Source: Stenocarpella maydis
Lineage: Eukaryota; Ascomycota; Sordariomycetes; Diaporthales; Diaporthaceae
Direction of reading: 5' to 3'
DNA: 64,000 nucleotides
NCBI GenBank assembly: GCA_002270565.1
Contig: NQMI01000145.1
Coordinates: 4,287 to 68,286, forward strand
The notes beneath the pieces were generated by a model. The model had not been told where the DNA came from, did no database searches, and saw nothing but the letters and a program-made list of their open reading frames with translations. This document shows positions 38,796 to 50,929 of the stretch, piece after piece; within the stretch, counting starts at the first letter, position 1; each line of letters opens with the position of its first letter. Both the position numbers and the translations under genes were made by a program.

Positions 38796-39881
38796 GATTT
38801 TCATCTTCTGGTATCCCTAGACTAATAGTATACCTTTTAGTTGGTAAATAACTTAATTAGTTAATTGGGTATTATTTGCTTTTACTTGAGTTCCTAGTTT
38901 TAAAACTTTCTAGGAGTTTCTTGCTGTTATTAAGGTTTTATTCTGGTTCCTATATACTTTTGCTTAAGTTATATTCTTTCTACTTAATAAAGTATTCTAT
39001 CATTCCTTAGTATTATTTAGAGTTCATAATTCTTTTTACTTTGTATTTCTTATTATATTTATTAAGGGTTTTAATCTATATTTTAAGTTTTGCATTCTTA
39101 GGTACTGGTTCTAAGAGTGAGATATGAAAAACTGGTTGTTATTTTATCCCTTTAGGTAATAAAAGTTTATAGTTAATATTTGAAAGTTTTCTTAAAATTT
39201 CAAAAGGGCTGATTTTCTTATAGTTAAGCTTATTATTAAGTTGCTTGGTTTTAATATTTTAGTAAAGAAGATAGACCTTATCTCCCTCCTTAAGAATTAG
39301 TCCCTTAATTCTTTTCTGGTTTGTATATTTTATTATTTATTCTTATTTAAAAGAAAGTTCTGTTTAGATATCCTTCTAGATTTATCTAATTTATATTGCT
39401 TTCTATTCCGCTAATTCCGCTAGAGTATTATCTAGCAGTAATTCATAATATGCCTGAGGTTCATATCCATAAAGTGTAAAGAAAGGTAACTATTTAGTTA
39501 TGCTAGTAGTTGTATTATTATAAGCAAACTATGCTAATAGTAGCAATTTAACCCAATTATCCTATAATTAGTTAATATAATATTAAAGATATTATTCTAT
39601 AATCTAGTTAATTTATTCTATTTATCTATCCGTTTGCAGGTATACTATTATTAAGAGCTTGGGTTTTACTCTAAGTTACTTTATTAGTAACTTCTAGAAG
39701 TTTAATATAAAGAGCTTATCTCTCTCTAAGATAATTTCATATAGCATTTTATAGTTATTTATAATAATTTGTAAGAATATATATATAAGTTCTTCTGCTA
39801 TACTAGCTTCCTTATATAGTATAAAGTATGCATACTTGCTCAGTCTACAAACCACTACTAAAATACTATTATATAGTACTC

Positions 39882-40431
39882 TGATGAATTTGTGCTATAG
39901 AATAGCATTCAGTTCAGCGTGTGTGTGTTTCGGCAGGGTCGCAGTATGGTGCTCTGAGGCGAATTCGGACGATTGACAATGGTCTGGACAACTTTGTATT
40001 GAATTAAGTTGGGCTTCTGTAAGCCCTCCTTATATACCCTCCGACGTCGTCTCACCCCTGGGCACGCTGCGGTAGGCTCTGGTGCAAATTTGCAAATGCC
40101 GGAAAATTCGCCCTTCCAACACACCATCTTTGGTTCCAAGCAACCAGCCAACCATAGCCCTAGCAATACCCAAATTAAGTACATATAAACTTCAGAAATC
40201 AAGCTATCCAATGCACTAAGTTATATACTTTTTGGGTAAGAAATAAGGGTAATGCAGAGGTCTGAATTAAGGTGCAAATGCAGGCCAAAATAATCGACTC
40301 ACGGCCACCAAACTCATCTTGCGTCACGCACGCACTGGGCGTACTTAGCGAAAATCGCCTGACTCGCAAGTCTAGGGTAACTCCTTGCAAGAAGTCTAGG
40401 ATAACTCCTTGCTGAGCGGTTCCGTTTAACA
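39882..40431 (-). mobile_element. Solo LTR (family 2, copy 1) inside the gypsy integrase
   Basis: 550 bp of un-RIPped DNA that begins TGATGAATT and ends GTTTAACA on the plus strand, so the LTR reads TGTTAAAC to TTCATCA on the minus strand. It has a TATATAAG promoter motif at about 40029-40036 on the minus strand and two copies of an AGTCTAGG(G/A)TAACTCCTTGC unit at its minus-strand start. AGTACTC flanks both sides. Taking out the LTR and one flank copy rejoins the integrase frame as LTGV-LYNSILVV. The roughly 100-codon open frame in it is not considered a gene. Confidence 0.8.
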
Positions 40432-43400
40432 AGTACTCCAGTTAAGGGTTCTCATAAGAGAGGTAGCTTAATAATAAAGTCCAGGCTAATGGATAACTAT
40501 ATAGCTATAGGTACTAGTAGGGATTTTAATAATCTATATAGTTTATATCTAGAGGCCTTATTTTTATTGCATTAGTTATATTTACTAATAATATCTTAAA
40601 CCTTCTTCTTAAGGTTGAGGATCTAGTAATTCTACTGAATCCTTTTAATTATTGCTATAATACCTTAGTAGCTATATGCTAGTGCTTTAAATATTTCTAT
40701 AATTAACTTATCTTATCCTTTTAGATTGGTAGGGGTTTTTCTGGTTTGGAAGTTAACTTTAATTATAGTGTTAAGTTCTCGGTTAAGAATAAGGCTTTTA
40801 TCTTCTTAAGTCTTAAATACTATCTATTCTATAAGTGAATCCTTATCTTAATGGTTGGGTCTTTAACTAAGTGCATCTGCTCTTGCATTTTTAATTCTAT
40901 CTATATAGATAACCTTAATGTTAAATTATAATAAGAATTCTATATATCTAATTTATTATTTATTAAGAGCCTTAGTTGTTATAAAAATTATAAGATTCTT
41001 ATAATCTATATAGAGTTTGATCTGTTTTTTAGCTTCTATAAGGTAGTATTATTATTCCTGGAATGTATATACTATTGCTATAAATTCCTTATCTGGTATA
41101 GTATAGCAGGTTTCTAATCTATTAAATTTCTTGCTAAAATTTATAATGATATATATCCTTCCTTAGTTATCTTTCTAAGTAAGTTCTCCGCCTGTAGCAT
41201 TATCTAAGGCATCTATATAGACTTTGAATTCTTTTTCTAGGTCTGCTTCCTTAAGTATAGAATCTTTTATAACTTTATCTTTAGGTATCTAAAAAGCTTA
41301 CTATTTAGTATTTATCTATCTAAAGGTGTAATCCTTCTTAATAAGGTCTCTTAGTTGTTTTGCAATATTACTATATTATGTAATAAATTATTTGGTATAT
41401 CTAAGGAATGCTCTAATATCCTTAATATTTATAGGAGTTGGCTATTCCCTAATTACTTTAACCTTTCCTTCTTATATCTTAATTCTTCCCAGTTCAATTA
41501 TATATCTAAGGTAGTTAACTTTCTGTATATGCCAGTTGCATTTTTCTAGTTCTAATAAGAGGTTAGCATCCTGAAGTTTTTAAAGAACCTTTCTAATATA
41601 TTCCTTATATTTATTAAGGTTTTCTAAGAAGATAAGGATATTATCTAAATAAATAATAATAAAGATATTAAGATATTTACTTAGGATTTGGTTGATTATT
41701 TCCTAGAATGATATAAGTGTATTAGTTAATCTGAAAGGTATAACTATTATTTTATAATATCTATAGCATATCCTAAATGCTATCTTCCATTCTTCTCCTT
41801 TTTTTATTTAGATAAGGTTATATCTATACTTTAAGTTAAGTACTATAAACTATTTTACTCCTTTAAGTTAATCTTATAGTTCCTTAATAAGTAGAGGAGG
41901 GTATTAGTTCTTAATTATAATATCATTTAATTGCTAGTAGTTAATATAAAGTTATAGTTTACTATTCTTCTTTAGTATAAAGAGAATTGTTTTGCTAGTA
42001 ATTATAATAGTCTGATGAATCCTTTCTTAAGGTTTTTATTAAGGTATTCTCCAAGTATTTTAAGTTATTCCTTATTAAGTCTATAGATAGGCTTAAACTA
42101 GGGTATTATTCCAGGTTTTAATAGTATTTTGTGGTCCTATTGTATATATTATAGTAATACTATATTTCTTGGAATACTTTCTTGAATTCATAATAGTCTT
42201 TTAGTATTTATGCTAGTTTATTAGTTTTATCTTCCTTCATTCCTTTCTCTAGGTAAAGGAGGTATTATTATTTTAAGTTTATGATTCTTTTATTGGATTA
42301 GCATCTCCCAACGGTTAGTCCTTTTGCAAGGCGCTGAGTAGCTTAACCCTTTTTATCTTCCTGGAGTTAGATCTTCTGCCTGCTCCCAGAGGTATCCATA
42401 GGTCTATTTGAGTGCATTATTTGTTTTATCCTTAGTAATATAATTTCTTCCCATGTTATTAATTGCAACTTCTTCTAGGGAATAGCATTATCCCAAAAGA
42501 TCTAGCTAGTAGTCTAATTAATTTAGGGATATTTTTTTTAATAAAGTTTCCTAAAATTAATAATAATTTACATCTTAGTAATATTAAATAATAGTAATTC
42601 TATGGTTGTAAATCCAAACTAGGAGAGATTTATCTCTATATTAATAATTCTATTGCTATAATAACTTTAGTTCTATCTACTATATTTAACTATAGGGACA
42701 GGTTTTATACTCTAGTAAGTATTCCGTTTACAGCCTTTAGGTATGAAATTCCTTGTCTCTACTATTAATGAGTGCCACACATCTGATTTGCCAAGAACAC
42801 TGGGTGCTGAGTTGCTTGCTATACACACAAGTCCTCATAGTATAATCATTACTATCTAAGGTTTATAGACAGCCCTTCTAGTTTTTTAACTATTCATCCG
42901 CTACTAGGACCTTCTTAATGCTTTTAAGGTTTTGCTTAGTATTATCTTGTGACTTTTGCAGGTTAACAATCAGCTATTATATGCTGTAATCCTGTTTCCT
43001 TATTATCAGAGATTTGAGCAGCAGCTCCTGCTATCTTAGTAGATGCTAATCTTAAGCCTTATTAAGCATGTGGACCGTGCAAATTGGCTTATTGCAATCC
43101 ACCCATCCATTAGGGTTTTATAGGCATTCTAAGGGTATCCAGGAGTCCAGCCTTATTAGAGTATATCCCATCTTATTATATTTCTAATATAGGTGCTAGT
43201 TCTTAAAGTTATTACGCTTATATATATACTTAATATTCTTATCTAGGTATTATTAGGGAAACCAGTTGTGCTTAGTTTTCTCCCTTATATATTCCTTATA
43301 TCCATTATAAATATATAATACTTAGGAGATATCCTTATATTTGTTGTGCATAAGATACATATATCCTACATCTTCTAGCCTTTTATATTCCTGAGCAGGC

Positions 43401-44647
43401 TGTTTTATGGTTTCTTTAAAAGGTCTTCCTGTGATTATAACTATTATGATATTAGTTCTTGGGGCTAGAAGGGGTGCTTGTCTTAGGTAGTCTTGTGGTT
43501 CCTTCTACTATATTTATAGTATAAGTATGGCCTATAGAATAGGTTTTCCTTCCACCCTGGGGTTAATCTGCAGGAGTTCGTTTCTATCTCCTACCGCTAG
43601 GGTTCTTCCTTACTTTTCTAAAGCATTCTTAGGAAACCATCTAGTAGCTTCCTTATTACTGCAATAAGTAGCATAGCTATTGTTAAAGCAAGCTATCCAA
43701 CTAAGCAATATATATATAATCCTTAGCATCTGGGGATTCTTCATTAGTGGGACAGGCTGCTATTAAGCCTTATCCTTCTAATGTTTCTTACACTAGAACT
43801 TAGTACATTATGAGATGTATAGACTATTATAAAGGTCTTCTTTATTAGGGTTATAGAAGTTGCATCCTTTATCTAGGTTCTAGTCTGGATATACTTAGTA
43901 TTAGTTATATATAGTTGTTCTATAGATATAGTACTTATTTGCAAGCTCCTATTACAGTTTGGACTTGGGTGGTTCTTATGCCTTGCGGGTGGCTACACTA
44001 GCTTGATAGGTAGCTTCATTAGCTTATCGGGTTCCTTTAGGTACTAATTTCTAGTTCCTGTTTTTCTTTAGAGCCCTATATTCCGAAGTGAAATGTCCCA
44101 TATTGTTATAGTTATAGCACTTAATGCTTTTCTTATCCTTACGCCAGGTAATATCCAGCTCTATAGAGCCTATATGCTATTTCCACTAGGTGCTTAGTTT
44201 CTAATACTTCTTTCTTATATTTAGTTTATACTTATAAAATAGGGGGTATTTAGAAGTTTATTCTTTATTTTCTAAGCATTTTTTATAGAGTCTATTATTA
44301 ATTTAAATAGCTATTTTTATATAATATAGAAAATCATTAGGTTAGTCTATAATCTTACTAAGTTTATTCTTTACTTTATTCTTTAATCCATAGTAGAATA
44401 TGAATTTCTTTATGTTATTAATATAGTTAATTTTAGTATAGATTTGTTGGAATTCTGTAGTATAGTTAATTACTAAGCTGCACTATTTGCAACTTACTAG
44501 ATCTCTTTCTGCCTATTGTTCCTTATTTGGGTTCTGGAATAGGGACCTAAGGGCATTCTTATAGCCTTTATAGCTACTAAAAATTTACTATATTTTAAGC
44601 TTGTAGGCTTTAAATGATTTTGCATTAATAAAGTTGGTTAAGTAGTC

Positions 44648-44948
44648 TGATGAATTGTGCTATAAAATAGCATTCAGTTCAGTGTGTGTGTTTCGGCAGG
44701 GTCGCAGTGTGGTGCTCTGAGGCGAATTGGGACGATTGACAATGGTCTGGACAACTTTGTATTGAATTAAGTTGGGCTTCTGTAAGCCCTCCTTATATAC
44801 CCTCCGACGTCGTCTCACCCCTGGGCACGCTGCGGTCGGCTCTGGTGCAAATTTGCAAATGCCGGAAAATTCGCCCTTCCAACACACCATCTTTGGTTCC
44901 AAGCAACTAGCCAACCATAGCCCTAGCAATGCCCAAATTAAGTACATA
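44648..44948 (-). mobile_element. Truncated LTR (family 2, copy 2)
   Basis: Matches the first 301 bp of copy 1 nearly base for base, then breaks off at AAGTACATA and runs into unrelated, un-RIPped sequence. Confidence 0.8.
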
Positions 44949-45301
44949 GGTTATGAGCCCGGCTCTGCAGTCAGCGCCCTGAAACAACATTGAATTTAGG
45001 CCCTAAACAAGCCTACCTATCTGTACGCTACAGCGCCATTTGCACTGATTAGCGGACCAGCCAAAAACATCGCTGGTTTGGGCCTGCAACGCCCAGAAAC
45101 AACTCAAAAGAAGCAAAAAAATTGCTCCCGCTGGGTAATTCGAACCACGCTCAGCGCACATTGTGCCGCGGACACATTCTCACAATTGCACTCAAACGCT
45201 AGCATTTTGTACGAGGGAAAGTTTCACTTCAGAGACTACACGTCAGAGGGTCACCCTAGGATTTCTACGGAATAGGCACTGAGGAAATATACGATATACT
45301 C
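44949..45301. other. Un-RIPped segment between two family-2 LTRs
   Basis: 353 bp of ordinary composition between the truncated and the complete LTR. It holds no open frame of note. A degenerate tRNA-like sequence lies on the minus strand at 45123-45203. The segment could be the internal part of a short non-autonomous LTR element or a separate insertion. Confidence 0.5.
45123..45203 (-). other. Degenerate tRNA-like sequence
   Basis: On the minus strand GCTAGCG at the 5' end pairs 5 of 7 with CGGGAGC at the 3' end, followed by A. A T-loop-like GGTTCGAAT lies at the expected place, but two extra bases disturb the T stem. A four-pair anticodon-like stem TGTG/CACA holds the loop TCCGCGG. It is unlikely to be a working tRNA and may be the head of a SINE. 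Confidence 0.25.
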
Positions 45302-45896
45302 TGATGAATTTGTGCTATAGAATAGCATTCAGTTCAGCGTGTGTTTCGGCAGGGTCGCAGTGTGGTGCTCTGAGGCGAATTGGGACGATTGACAATGGTC
45401 TGGACAACTTTGTATTGAATTAAGTTGGGCTTCTGTAAGCCCTCCTTATATACCCTCCGACGTCGTCTCACCCCTGGGCACGCTGCGGTAGGCTCTGGTG
45501 CAAATTTGCAAATGCCGGAAAATTCGCCCTTCCAACACACCATCTTTGGTTCCAAGCCACCAGCCAACCATAGCCCTGGTAATGCCCAAATTAAGTACAT
45601 ACAAACTTCTGAAATCAAGCTATCCAATGCACTAAGTTATATACTTTTTGGGTAAGAAATAAGGGTAATGCAGAGGTCTGAATTAAGGTGCAAATGCAGG
45701 CCAAAATAATCGACTCACGGCCACCAAACTCATCTTGCGTCACGCACGCACTGGGCGTACTTAGCGAAAATCGCCTGACTCGCAAGTCTAGGGTAACTCC
45801 TTGCTAAAAAGTCTAGGGTAACTCCTTGCAAGAAGTCTAGGGTAACTCCTTGCAAGAAGTCTAGGGTAACTCCTTGCTGAGCGGTTCCGTTTAACA
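45302..45896 (-). mobile_element. Complete LTR (family 2, copy 3)
   Basis: 595 bp, near-identical to copy 1 from TGATGAATT to GTTTAACA. It is longer because it has four instead of two copies of the AGTCTAGGGTAACTCCTTGC unit. CG dinucleotides are intact, so it has not been through RIP. No clear target duplication is visible next to it alone. Confidence 0.8.
45784..45876. repeat. Four tandem 20-24-bp units in LTR copy 3
   Basis: AGTCTAGGGTAACTCCTTGC occurs four times, with short linkers TAAAA or AAGA. LTR copy 1 has two units (40369-40412). The number varies between copies of one LTR family. Confidence 0.85.
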
Positions 45897-45941
45897 ATAG
45901 TAATATATAAATAAGAGTTATTAAAATATTATAATTAAAGA

Positions 45942-46329
45942 GGTTTCTAAATATATAATCCTGAAAGATCAAGGGTTTATATTTGGAATATATTGTTAAG
46001 CAGTTATTAAGCAATATTATTAACTAATAATAATTATTAGCTATAAGGCTATTTAATGCTAAGGTTAAATACTTAGATTAATGACTAAAGAGTCTATTCT
46101 ATAAAAGCTATTTATTATGGTAATAATCATGTGGTTATATACTCTAACTCTTTAGTAGCTCGCTAGCTCGCAAGGTGAGCCTGCAAGTTGTGATATAAGG
46201 CTTAAAAGATGCCTCTTTAAGCTAGCTCGTATAGCTCGTAACCAAGCGTTGCGAGCCAGACCCTAACCCTAAATCTGGGTATACCATGCTAACTCCGCTA
46301 TTAAGGTCCTGCGGGGTTGCGTTACAACA
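45942..46329 (-). repeat. 5' LTR of the gypsy element
   Basis: 388-bp partner of 37591-37980. Its minus-strand start is TGTTGTAACGCAACCCC, a usual gypsy LTR start; in the 3' LTR the same site is mutated. The CCCTAACCCT it contains is LTR sequence, not a telomere. Confidence 0.7.
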
Positions 46330-46939
46330 TATATCTTTGATGTCTTTGGGTCTGCAAACCGGGGTTTGGGGTGCTAGCGTGTTGGTTCATAACATATTAA
46401 TCACCTTAGATGGATCAGCATGAGAGGTAGCATCATGGATTTAGTAGTAGGCTATCAGCTAGCCCTTCTAACCAACCCAATCATGCTCTCCTGCAGTAAT
46501 TATATGAATATTATTAATTAGGCTTAAGGTAGCGCAAACCTGGAGGAATAAGCTAAATACCTGGTCTAATGGATACTAGAACTAGTTAGCAATGGTCTCT
46601 ACCAAATTAACAACTTTAATAACATTAGTTCCATTAACTTATAGAGTCAACTAAAGCACAAATAGCAAGGCCCAAAGGGCAGTATTTCTAAAGGGCATTA
46701 AAGGTATAATAGGCTGAGAAGCCGCCTGAATGGGTGGTATAGGAGCATAATGCTCCTAATTAGAGGTCCCAGATAGAGTGGGAGCAGGTTCCTAAAGAGA
46801 CTAGCATCCTTAAGGTAGACCTTTCTTTAATAAGAGCCCCCTTACCTTATCTATATCCTGCTTTCTTCCTCTAAACGGAGAATCTCTAGTAGATGGGGGA
46901 GCAGAATAAACATCCTTTATTAGGTAAATAAAGGATATA

Positions 46940-47315
46940 GGTCTTGATTAGTCGCTTGCAGTAATAATGGAGGCAAATGTTTCTCTCTACCTTTACGTTC
47001 TTAGGAGAGGGCCTAATATAAGTGCTATCCGAAGGTATTAAATGTTTCTCTCTACTAGGGGTCTAGGAGAAGGCAAAAGCATAAGTGCTATTTAGGGTCT
47101 GCTAAGATACATATAGGAGCGAATAGGTCCTAATTAGTCCCTTGCGGTAATAGTAAAGTCAAATGTTTCTCTATACTAGAGCTGCTTTCTAAAGAGGTAA
47201 GATATAAGTACTATCTAAGGGTATTAAATATTTCTCTCTACTAAGCATATTCAGAAGAAGCAAAGGTATTAAGTGCTATTTAAAATTTACTAAGATATAT
47301 ATAGGAATGATTAGG
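46940..47315. repeat. Tandem duplication of about 186 bp
   Basis: Unit 1 (46940-47125) and unit 2 (47126 to about 47315) share GGTC(T/C)T(G/A)ATTAGTC, CTTGC(A/G)GTAATA, AAATGTTTCTCT and TAAGTGCTAT in the same order. Inside each unit the AAATGTTTCTCTCTAC to AAGTGCTAT part is itself present twice, giving four half-units. The copies are point-mutated, in keeping with RIP. Confidence 0.65.
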
Positions 47316-47872
47316 TATAATTAGAATAAATAATATTAATATAGAGGGTTATATTAAATATTATAAAGCTTACTATAATCGAGGCATACTATTTAAAAAC
47401 AAAAAAAGAGACAGGACAACATAAATATTCAGAATACCCTTATGCTACTAATGCTAGCCATCCTGACCGCAGGGGGTGCTAATACTAGCGGAAGCTCCAA
47501 GCTTACCAATTAGAAGGACAGCAATTAGTGGGCAGGAACCTCTTTAACCCTACAGAAGCATGTAATATCTATAGACAGGTGAGCGAGAAGGATAGCGCGA
47601 GCAACGCCCAACAAAAAAGGAATAGGGGGCCAAAGGCGAGAAGCAGCACTCAACGAAACTAAAAAGGGGCCTAAGTATAAAACTAGGGCTATATTACACC
47701 CAGTTTACCCATATTAGGGAATAGCATGCTAACCTTTAGGTGGATATCTAAGGGCAAGAGAGTTTCAAGTAATATAGGTGGTTGGATTTATTAAACCTTC
47801 TTAATAAAAATCCTTTATAATTCTTTTAAGGAAATAAGCTAATTAAATACCATTAAATCCGATTAAGGAATT

Positions 47873-48478
47873 TGTAACGCCTAAGGATATAGGGCGAGCG
47901 GGGGGTTGTAGGCTAGAGATTCTATACTTCACTATTGAATTAGATATGCCGGGAGAGGGTCTAAGATATAGCCGAGGTGATAGAGTCAGCTTGGATAGAG
48001 ATCAGACCAGCTTACACATACTGTGCGAGGAGAGTGGAACTATAGGCAACTCATGGGTAATCTAGCCTTTGCATGATAGCAAAATCCTCTAGGGGAACGG
48101 GAAAGGGCGTAGGTAGCTTAATCTAAGAGAATAAATAGTATTAGAAGTATAGAAATTCACTCCCCTAAAGTAGTTAACGGAGTGTGTGTGAGCTAAGGAA
48201 CTTTGAGTGTAGTAGTTAAAGAAACCGTTGGTATGTTCCTTATTTGATTATGGTAAATTTAGTAAAAACGGGCTAAGGGGAGCAAGAGGATAAAACCTTT
48301 ATATATTATAAAAAGGCATACGTTCTGCTAGAGCCCTATTAAGCAACCAACCCCAAAGGAGCATAAAAGGGCAAGTGTGAGCCCCTACTTAATAGGAGAG
48401 TTATAAGAGCAATAGAGGGAGGAGAAGGAGAGGAGAAGAAGGCATGTATTTTATAGTGTTTGTTACTATATATATTCT
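47873..48478. repeat. Possible solo LTR
   Basis: About 600 bp beginning TGTAACGCC and ending GTTACTA, an inverted TGTAAC/GTTAC end pair as in many LTRs, with TATATTATAAAAAGG near 48300-48315. No second copy or clear target duplication was found. Confidence 0.2.
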
Positions 48479-48502
48479 TAATTTTTTTTTTTTTTTAGTA
48501 GT

Positions 48503-48632
48503 TATAAAAAGATTGATTCTTTAGGATTAGAAATTTCCAAAAGTAATATAGGAGGGCCCCTTCTTATAGCCTTAGGGGGAGGGGGGATGCTAAGGCTGGT
48601 TTTCCTCCGGTTTCCGAAATGTGTTTTCCCGG
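48503..48632 (+). repeat. Left inverted end
   Basis: Pairs with the reverse complement of 52617-52740. Just inside it GAAATGTG and CACATTTC (48617-48644) form a small hairpin. Confidence 0.55.
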
Positions 48633-50929
48633 AACCACATTTCTAAATACCTGGGACAGATTTTATATGAAAGAGCAGGAATGTAAGAGCTAGTATGCAT
48701 CTTCTTAGGAGAATAATCTCCTAAAAGTTAATAAACTAAGAGGAAGCTTTAAAGATATTAAATATAATATATTAATAGATATATGATCCCGTATCTCTGG
48801 TTTTTATTCTTATAGTAGGTTATCTTATAATTAAAACTAGTCTTGTCTAGATGGCCCCTTAAGTGTGAATGTTATACTAGGATTATAAAATAGCTTATAT
48901 AATGCTTAGACTATAGAAAGATAATTACTTAGATGATTTGTTATTATTTTTTTTTTTAGGTATTATTTTTAGTACTTAAGAATTTTAAAAGAAATATAAA
49001 TATTAATATAAATATTATATATTTTTAATTAAATAAGTATACTTCTATTGGGACTATATGCAAGATAAAAATCATTAGCTCTTGATTTACTGCTAAAAGA
49101 AGTGTTAGCAACCTAAAAAATAGATCTACCCCTGCCATAACTAACTTTCTGGTGAGCTATATTAAAACTAAAGATATATAAGCTTATATTTAAAGTTTTT
49201 TATATCCTTAATCTTACCTATAGCATTTACATAAGTTTCCTTATACCCTATCTTAATACCTGCCTCATATAATGTTGTGTGGAGTATATTTAAGGCTTAT
49301 TAATATAAATAAAAAAATATATATTATAATATAGTTATAAAACATTATATATTAAAAAATATAAAAAGTATATTAAGTAAATATTTAGATTATTATAGAT
49401 TTTAAATCCTTGGATTTATTAGTACTTAAAGCAGGATATGATGGTAGATGATGCCTTAAGGTTTTTTAGCACTTTAGAACTTATCTGCTTTTTATATATA
49501 ATAGTTGCATGGGTTTGCATTAAATACTAAAGAGGCAATAAGGAGATTCGGGCTCTAATAAGGTTATTCCCCTAGTATAGTTGAGATCTAATTCTTATAA
49601 GGCACTATTTATACTACTTTATAAAAATTAATTTAGACTCTTTTATATTAGAACTAAGGTAGGACTATAAGTACTTTAAGCCTCTAGAGCCTTTAGAAAG
49701 GAAAGAATAGTTTAAGCAGCTCAAATTTACATATTAAGAAGAGGGTCTATAGGATGTAAAGACCCTTGCCTCTGCCCTTGATGTTGTATATCTTGATATT
49801 TGTTGTAAAGGCCTTATGAAGCGGTAATTCATGGACCTAGTTTCATAAAAGAATTACATTTAGCTGGAAACAAGTATAGATACCCTCTTTATGAATAGGA
49901 GGAGAATTATATTTTAAAGACCCTAATAATAGGAGGTAATTGCTCCTTACCCTTTCCTTCTTCTTAATTAGTTAAGGAGGAGAAAATATAGTAATACAAA
50001 GCTGATCTAATTAAAGAGGCTTAATGGTTTAATAGCAAGATTAATAGTTAATAGTTAATAAAAAAAAAAGGAGTTAAGAAAAGGTTAATAGGGGAAAAGT
50101 AACTTTAAATATAAAAAGTTAAAAAGGGGAGCTCTTATTAGAAGCATTTAAAGCAGCAAAGGTTACTGCCTAGCAGAAAAGGGAAGGAAAAAAAAAAAAA
50201 AAAAAGGTTAAGTAATTTATTTTTTTTTGGGGGGCCCTTTAAAAAACCCCCCCCCCCACCTTTCTACTATAACCTCTAACCCAACTACTTCTTCCATAAC
50301 CACTATACTTCAGCTGATCTCTAATCAGTATAGTATAACTTGCATTATTAAGACTTAAAAGCTGCTGCAACTATCAATCTCTACACTTAAAACTTATCAC
50401 CTCCCCTCCATTACCTAATTTCTCCTTGCCCTAGCACCCTTTTTCCCCAGTCCAACTAATTAAAAAGATATCTTCCTTAAGCTAACAAATAATAAAGAAA
50501 GGTAAGGGAAAGAAGAAGGGATCCCTATTAATGTAATTCACAGCTATTACTAGTCTAAAGGGCTAAGGCAGCCCTATAAATAATCCTAACGCCCCTATAC
50601 CTATTATTGAATACCCAAACCCTTCTAATTAGGTTGGCCTTAAAGTATAACTTTTAGCATTACCCTTTATTATAAATTTTAATAATATTAACCCTATATA
50701 GCAGCCAAGATTTCCCAACCTATATAATATGCATAATTAAGGAAACTAAGATTATAGAGCTAGTATAAACCTAATAAAAGACCTATTCAAAACCAGAATT
50801 CTTAATAATGGGTTAGCACTCTCTCAAGCTTTCAATATATCAGACCTTTTAGTATAACTACTATTCTTTTAAAACTAAAAATAAGGCCATAGTAATTATA
50901 TATAGTAGGTAGTAGATATATATTTTAGG

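Larger units (their letters stand above)
37591..46329 (-). mobile_element. RIP-mutated Ty3/gypsy retrotransposon with nested insertions
   Basis: Minus-strand element bounded by LTRs of 390 and 388 bp. With stops read through, the parts follow in gypsy order. Gag lies at about 44645-44265, with NYTTEFQQIYTKINYINN. The zinc knuckle lies at 44119-44078 and reads CYNYNNMGHFTSEY, so two of its cysteines are now Tyr. Reverse transcriptase lies at about 42110-41500, with PGIIP, FKPIYRL, EYLNKNLKKGFIR and YLDN (41651-41640) in place of YLDD. RNase H lies at about 41150-40860, with YTIPDKEFIAIVYTF and NARADALS. Integrase spans about 40860-39390, with DFIIKLPLL and NSILVVVCRLSKYAYF. All changes fit G-to-A/C-to-T mutation. 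Later LTR insertions lie at 39882-40431 and 44648-45896; without them the element is about 6.9 kb. Confidence 0.85.

Noticed and set aside
39909..40211. A 100-codon minus-strand frame that recurs at about 44660-44947 and 45334-45627
   Set aside because: It lies wholly inside the family-2 LTR, crosses its TATA motif and shows no protein motif; it recurs only because the LTR recurs.
46940..47315. Spaced repeats resembling a CRISPR array
   Set aside because: Repeats are long, diverged and only two to four in number in a eukaryotic genome; they are a tandem duplication.
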